NCBI GenBank assembly: GCA_024364735.1
Contig: JAGFNQ010000872.1
Coordinates: 434,001-498,000, forward strand
Direction of reading: 5' to 3'
Source of the DNA: Boesenbergia rotunda
Taxonomy: Eukaryota > Streptophyta > Magnoliopsida > Zingiberales > Zingiberaceae
Length of the DNA stretch: 64,000 nt
Below are positions 58,701-64,000 of the stretch, one piece after another. A program made the translations under genes and the position numbers. Under the pieces are notes generated by a model. The model made no database searches. It was not told the origin of the DNA and saw nothing but the letters and a program-made list of their open reading frames with translations. Positions within the stretch are counted from its first letter, which is position 1. Each line of letters opens with the position of its first letter.

Positions 58701-60547
58701 ATCTTTTTCCTAAAACTGACTAGGATTGATTTTATATATATATGTCAAGGTTGTACTAAAATCATAAACGAACAGAACTAAAAAGCACATAAAATGAAAT
58801 AACTGAACATGTTTGAACACAAATGAAAATTAAAAAGCTAAAGAGCATCAAAGAAGTGAAATACTAGACCTGTAAGGATCAATATTAGAACATTGCAACT
58901 ACAAAGCAGCGTTGGAATTAACTTTGGCACTAGAATAAATATCCATGGAGCTGCTGCAGCTACAACAGCATACCCTGCCTAAAACAATGAGATGAAGCTG
59001 AGTATCTTAATGATACGAAGTAAACAAAGATAAAAAAAATACTCAATAGTGGGAAAATAAACATGAAACATGAAGCACTATAGTTTATCATAAAGGAAAT
59101 AACAAACCATGAAAAAGAAATCTCACTCCTTGGAACGTTGTTTCAAAATGCTCATCAAAGAGAAAACTGAGTGAAATGGAGAAAGTATACTTGCCAACAA
59201 GAGACAATACAAAGCACTACCAAAGATGCTCCGAGGCTCTCGATGACCAGATAATGGAGCTTCATGTATGATGTCAAGAAATCTATAACACATTAAGAGA
59301 AAAAAAACTTTAACAAATGGTAGTAAACTCCAAAGTCAAAACAAAACAGTAATCAGAAATCACCCACAATCTGCAATCACAATCTAAGAGATATATAAGG
59401 ATCAAGTGATGCAATTCCATTAAAAAAGAAATAATGGTTCCATACTCGAGAAGCTAGTTCTTTAGAGCCATACAACACCAAGAATGGAGACATAATGGAG
59501 AGACTGGCCTCAGTGACCCTACTGTATGATCTTGGAATACCATGTGTAAGGATTTACCTTGAAGCGTTTTGTTTTTGTTGCCACAGTACTTCACAATCCA
59601 TATATGTTGGAGAAGAAAGAAAAGCAAGAACAACTAAATGGCTAAATTATGTATCCTCCAAGTCATTCCTTTTGTTGTTTAAAATGTGTATTTGATTGCC
59701 AAATCTCACCTATATATGGGTAAACATTAGGTCATTGAAAACTTGATACCTTATTTATATTTCTAATGATTTGTATGATCCCTTTTAATAATTGTTAGGT
59801 TTATGTCAACACTTCTTAAATGTAACAATGTTAGGTTTAATCTACAATGTAAACTTGTTTTATTTGTAAAAGAAAGAGCAATCATTTTTTTAAAAAGAAA
59901 TAATAAATAGCTATAATTTCTTACCCTTTTTTCAATTTAGCAATGAACATTCTAAAAATTATAAGATATATCAACTTCTTAAAAATTACTAGAATAGTTT
60001 GCCCTTTTTCTTATGCTTAGTTAGATAGATTTATTAACTTCAATACTTAGAATATCAATTCTTTGGAAGTGAAGATGTGGATTTTTTTGGTAAAAAACTC
60101 TTTTTTTTTTGGCGGTTTCAGATTACCTTAATGGTAGGATTGCATAACTCTACCCCTAGCCCGCACGAGTAAAAAGATGCTTTATCGTCTTAACTTGATT
60201 AACAACTTACACTCTCCAAAAAAACACACTTCCACAACTAACACAAAATTTTGTATTTCAGCACCCATATAAATTTCTAGTGAAAAAAATAAAAAATCTG
60301 TAAAGCAAGAAATCAAACAAGAATTTATATACAAAAAAAGTAACAGTGTAGGGGGAATTCTCTCTTCGTAACGTCCAATAGCATGACCCTAAATGGATCA
60401 TGGGATAAACGGAGACAAGACTAGAAAATCGGGCACTTAATCAATTACACACGCGAGACGGAATTAGGGATCGCCGAGGGCTTACAGGTTGTTTTCGTCG
60501 GCTGCGAGGGCAGCGGCCGGAGAGGTGGAAGGTCTCTCGTGGGACAT
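52795..60547 (-). CDS. Membrane plus coiled-coil protein resembling FRIGIDA-interacting protein 1
   Basis: Fifteen exons on the minus strand: 60547-60486, 59282-59191, 58974-58870, 58339-58290, 57597-57531, 57109-57037, 56705-56650, 55796-55700, 55165-55081, 53947-53885, 53830-53807, 53624-53565, 53234-53157, 53047-52985, 52905-52795. Frames join throughout, giving 361 residues. It begins MSHERPSTSPAAALAADENN. Residues 20-170 hold four or five hydrophobic segments (for example YAVVAAAAPWIFILVP, MMLLVLVWQPYIKILSVV, VEVICVGCFMSLYVG) with the conserved-looking QGYYSFSQRLKHIAQLPFAT between them. Residues 200-361 are coiled coil (QQMALLQYQRENLHYLNEE, SELRLARNLIAERDTEV, LERALETERLSNMELQK). The layout and its position next to a PPR gene fit FIP1 (At2g06005). 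The last acceptor could also lie 27 bases upstream. Some short exons are less certain than others. Confidence 0.78.
54331..54547. mobile_element. Tourist/PIF-Harbinger-type MITE
   Basis: The element is 217 bp with inverted ends GGGACGTTTGGTTTGC and, on the opposite strand, GGGGGTGTTTGGTAGACG, flanked by the 3-bp duplication TTA on both sides (54328-54330 and 54548-54550). The interior repeats TTTTCCAGAAAA-type palindromes. It sits in intron 9 of the FIP1-like gene. The TTA duplication and GGG(A/G)CGTTTGG terminus fit Tourist-like MITEs. Confidence 0.7.
56078..56315. repeat. Tandem duplication of about 123 bases in an intron
   Basis: Two adjacent copies begin TGACTA(G/A)CTAGGTTCTGCTTC at 56078 and 56201 and continue through CCAAGCTATAGAAGTGGTAA, TCCTACAATGGAAACACTT and AATCACAACATAT(C/T)A. 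They lie between exons 7 and 8 of the FIP1-like gene. About 10% divergence by eye. Confidence 0.8.
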
Positions 60548-60749
60548 CGCCGTCGCACATAGAAAAGACGAACTGGAAATCCAATCGAGTCCTCCTCAGT
60601 CTTCACTCACTCTCCTTTCTGGATCTCCGATCGGGGCTTGGGATCATTCCCCTTCTCATTCCTCCGCGAAGCAAGCGATCGAGAAGGCGAGACTGGTCGT
60701 TACAAGATGCACCAATTGCGGTTCGACCCGGTTTATTTCCCTAAATTAG

Positions 60750-61349
60750 TAAATTGAAGAGCGAACCGCCTCCAACACTAAAAAAAAGGAAATAATTTAG
60801 GCGTATTTGAGTTTTTGGGCGAAGATATTTCGGTAAAAATAAAAATAAAAAAAAACACATTTTATTTCCTTTATAAAAGATTATATTATTAAAATGATCA
60901 AAAACATGTTTTTGTCTTAAACATATATAAAGAAAATAAAACAACGGTAAAATGGGAAAAAAAATTCTATTGAAAATTTCTTTTTAGATTCACTTCCCCT
61001 TTAGGATTTTATTTTTTTATTTCTCCTAGTGTGTATTAGGGAGTGAAAAGAAAAGATTAGGAGCTAAAAAAAAATAAAATATGGAGAGTTAACCCGAAGG
61101 GAAATTTACTTTCGGGGATTTTTTAAAAAATTTCCCATAAAACAATTAAAAAAGAAATAAAAATGCTTAAATTGAAAAGAAAAATAATAAAACATGGAAA
61201 AGGAGTCGTATTTTTTCCCAAGCCTTCCGATTTTTACCTATCAGCCTTGTTAACCACCCTATATAATTAAGTAACTATTCTCCATTATATTATTTTTATT
61301 ATTATCTCTTACTTAAATCATGAATTATAACGGATGAGGATGAACATCC
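60750..61349. other. AT-rich spacer upstream of the FIP1-like gene
   Basis: The promoter of the FIP1-like gene would lie in about 60550-60800. The rest is A/T-rich with poly(A) tracts and no gene or clear repeat end. Confidence 0.4.
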
Positions 61350-62125
61350 CAGGGTAGATACGTGGCACAGAGAAACTATATAGCAGGGTCCGCCGAACTA
61401 GAGCTCCAAGATCAGACCAAGATTATCTCGGGAGGATGGATTAGAGCCCTGAGGTCAGATCGGCAATTGGGCTCCTGAGACTATCTCAGGAGAACAGACG
61501 AAAGCCTTCGAGGTCACACTGGGTGTCAGGCTCCTGAGACCATCTCGGTAAAATAAATGAAGGCCCTGAGGTCATTTTCGGAGATGAGACTCCGAGACTG
61601 GCTCGAGAGAGTAGAGCCCAAAGATCAACATAGGAGTCAAAAAGTCCGACTTCAAGTAACCGTTCCTCTTTCCAGAATAGAAAAGTCATCGGATAATTAT
61701 TGTCCGCAACGTGCGATAATTAAGACCTTAATGATCGCAACGCCGTTACCAAAAGATAGGATATATCAAGTAACCGATGATTAAGGGACGTGGAGGAAAA
61801 TGTGAAGACACGTGTGACCGAAACTTAAGGTATATAAGGTGTCTCGATATCCAGGTAAAAGGGGGGTAAGCTTTCCGAACTTTGAGAAAATTTCGATTCC
61901 TCGTTGTCCTCCAAAAAGAGATAAGATTCTTGACTTGAGCGTCGGAGTGGGCTCCACTAAAAAATATTCTGGTGTGTTCCCTTAAAAGCTCGTGTTAATC
62001 TCGCAGGGCATGAGCATCTTCTCCCCGTCACCGTCTTCGTAGGTTGCGTTTTGGTGACTCGCCATCCGCGTCGTTCCCTTCCGGAACAATAACTATTCCA
62101 GAAGCTGATAATATGGACGATGGAC
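61350..62125 (+). mobile_element. LTR copy of a dispersed family, plus orientation
   Basis: It matches the minus-strand block at 44190-44800 (shared landmarks listed there). The promoter TATATAAGGTGTCTCGATAT lies near 61831-61850. The 5' part has repeated GGCTCCTGAGACTATCTC-type units every 60-70 bases (61460-61610). It is longer at the 5' side than the 44-kb copy. Short open sequence follows at 62189-62542 but carries no recognisable gag or pol motif. Confidence 0.65.
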
Positions 62126-63560
62126 CCCCGGTGATACGACTCGCGGCTGCGTGGAGGCTATGACCTGAGAAAGAGAAGGAACATTAGAATGTCGCCGAAA
62201 GGGGTTCGGCGATGCCACTCGATCGCTCAAGTCAAAAGTATAATAAAAAAAGTTGATGAATGGAAAAAGAAAAGAAAAAACTTAGAAGATTCCAAACCTT
62301 TTTTGAGGGGCCTTTCATATCCTTTTATTCTGTTCCTCATGACTTCTCATTTCCTTCGGTATCAATGTCATTTAATGTTACAGTCGTTACGACGGTCTTT
62401 ATTACTAATCATTAAGTTATGTCCGTTACTCCACTATCATTACTCCTTTTTATACTTTGATGATGCACCCGAAGGCCTTCATTACTCTATTAATGATTAC
62501 CATTTAATATTCCTTGAGAGGGGATATGACTATTTATTCTAAGGGGAACCTTTCTTAATTGAGATGTCCTCGCAAGATCTCGATCGGGCCAGATCAAAAC
62601 ATGCTCAAGGCATGCCTGATCGGGCTAGATCAAAACATGACGGAGGCACACTTCCTTAAAACTATGACTTGGTGGAGCTTCCATTATTATCCTCCCATTC
62701 AGACGAGGCTTGGTTAAGTGGAGGTTGAGCCAGTGGGACTGAAATCTTTCGCTACTATCCTCCTCATTGGGAGGGGTGCTTGAGCGATCCCGTTATTGGG
62801 TCCCTCCTATCTCCTATTGAGGTACTAGTATAACAGTTATGGTTTCGTATATGTTACAACACGAATAGTAGGTGAATAGGATTGAATTTATGTTTCGTAA
62901 CTATTTTAGTTACAATATGAATATTTTTAAACAAGTTAAATATATGTATGGTAGCGATTGTGAAATTATATTTTTTTTGTTTTTTGTTTTTTTAAAATAG
63001 GTACATTGTATAAAAAATATTTCATGAGGTAAAAACCTCAATCCGTATATCATGATATAGGACATCGAGATACCACACATCCCACTACATCAATACTCCA
63101 TACATAAGCCCAAACATTGAGCTAGACCCTCATGTTAGCATCTCAACACCACACAAATACACCATACAAAACAAGTCACATATCATCCCTATAACCCAAT
63201 CAAAACATCACACAAAAATAGTCCCAACACATGTACAAAATATCATACATTTAATTTTTAATGTATAATAATGATGATTTTTGTAGCTTATACAATAATA
63301 TTCCTTCGGTTTACTATTTTAGTGAAAAAAAATATAGCTAAAAATAATAATGAAAATAATATACTAAATGTAGCGGATAATTATATATGAATTACGGATG
63401 AGAGATGTACAATTGAGACGCTTTTAGATGATTTAAGAAACTAGGGTGCTCTCTCTTTGGACTTTTCTAATTAACAAGATTTTTTTAATCTCGGACGATT
63501 GATTCGATCTCGTAGAAATTTTTTATCGGCCGTCAAAGTAAATCGGAAAGCACTTGCAAT
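62126..63560. other. Retroelement-flanking and AT-rich DNA
   Basis: 62189-62542 is an open frame starting MSPKGVRRCHSIAQVKSIIK that I do not recognise; it may be internal retroelement sequence or chance. 62580-62650 repeats GATCGGGC(C/T)AGATCAAAAC twice. 62830-62935 holds hairpin-like words (AGTTATGGTTTCGTA...TTACAACA) related to those at 16597-16774. The rest is AT-rich with no gene. Confidence 0.4.
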
Positions 63561-63628
63561 GGACACATCGGCGGAGCCAAGGGGGAGCGAGGGGGTGCGT
63601 AAGCACCCCTTGCTCTGAATACATTCAT

Positions 63629-63629
63629 G

Positions 63630-63660
<31 letters not shown>

Positions 63661-63899
63661 TGATTTTTCTGATCGGTCAGAGACCTCCCTGACCGATCAG
63701 ACAGCTGCATGATCGGTCAACCTGACCGATCAGCCGTTACCTAATGTCGACGGGTTCATTGTTACCCGACGGGTTCATCGTCATCCCTAAGATTCATCGC
63801 TCACCCCCTAGATTATAGTTTTGTTCGAGGGCGGCGGTCGAAGGCCGCTGATGGTCACCGATGGTGTCCACCGATGATCACCGCGGTCCGCACCTGATC

Positions 63900-63931
<32 letters not shown>
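63629..63931. repeat. TA microsatellites and GATCGGTCAG palindromes
   Basis: Two TA tracts (63629-63655 and 63905-63931) bracket a stretch with three or four copies of the inverted pair GATCGGTCAG / CTGACCGATC (63665-63735). Then comes a stretch (63740-63890) that matches, inverted, the repeats near 39360 and 42860 (TATAGTTTTGTTCGAGGGCG compared with CGCCGTCCCGAATCAAACTATA-type words). Confidence 0.7.
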
Positions 63932-63935
<4 letters not shown>

Positions 63936-64000
63936 TTTTAAATTTGTTAAATTTTTTTATAAAATTGTCATTTGAAAAATAATTAATAAAAAATAATCAA

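Noticed and set aside
1..64000. CRISPR arrays, operons or bacterial features
   Set aside because: No regularly spaced direct repeats with unique spacers; the gene structure is that of a plant nucleus.

Overview
This is a plant nuclear window of 64 kb. The genes have many introns and the intergenic DNA is AT-rich and dense with LTR-retrotransposon debris, MITEs, SINE-like pieces and microsatellites. GC-rich gene starts and the style of the retroelements point to a monocot, possibly of the ginger/banana group; this is an impression, not a proof.

Layout. 0-6.8 kb: decayed LTR retroelements (a gag-like gene of the 'putative gypsy type transposon' kind, a probable solo LTR full of AATCGATT palindromes, a minus-strand gag start with its LTR, and a hAT element). 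7-8.9 kb: AT-rich DNA with a second hAT element and a tRNA-like SINE. 9.3-17.8 kb (+): a nine-exon RNA-binding protein with a PWI/Nab2-like N-terminus and one RRM. 18.8-27.2 kb: a large palindromic (foldback) element whose left arm is split by a Helitron; the Helitron holds U2 snRNA-derived copies and is itself invaded by a long-TIR, Mutator-like element. 27.9-32.6 kb (+): a secreted or membrane protein with a possible permuted papain-like (NlpC/P60-like) active site. 33.3-37.0 kb (+): a BAH-PHD histone reader of the EBS type. 37.5-39.1 kb (-): a RIPK-type receptor-like cytoplasmic kinase, tail to tail with EBS. 39.1-44.8 kb: repeats, including a 26-bp minisatellite and LTR remnants. 45.0-47.4 kb (+): a decayed RelA/SpoT homologue (RSH2/3 type) with several frameshifts, stops and a deletion. 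49.6-51.3 kb (-): a P-class PPR gene broken by one apparent frameshift. 52.8-60.5 kb (-): a fifteen-exon gene with membrane segments followed by coiled coil, resembling FRIGIDA-interacting protein 1 (FIP1). 60.8-64 kb: LTR remnants and microsatellites.

Five genes look intact (RRM protein, C92-like protein, EBS, RIPK-like kinase, FIP1-like). They have unrelated jobs and do not form a pathway, although EBS and FIP1 are both tied to flowering-time control in Arabidopsis. The most unusual part is the triple-nested structure at 18.8-27.2 kb. Its Helitron boundaries can be checked inside the window because the palindrome and its internal repeats supply an empty site. Exon borders were placed by eye from GT/GC-AG sites, reading frame and family similarity; no alignment or database search was run.
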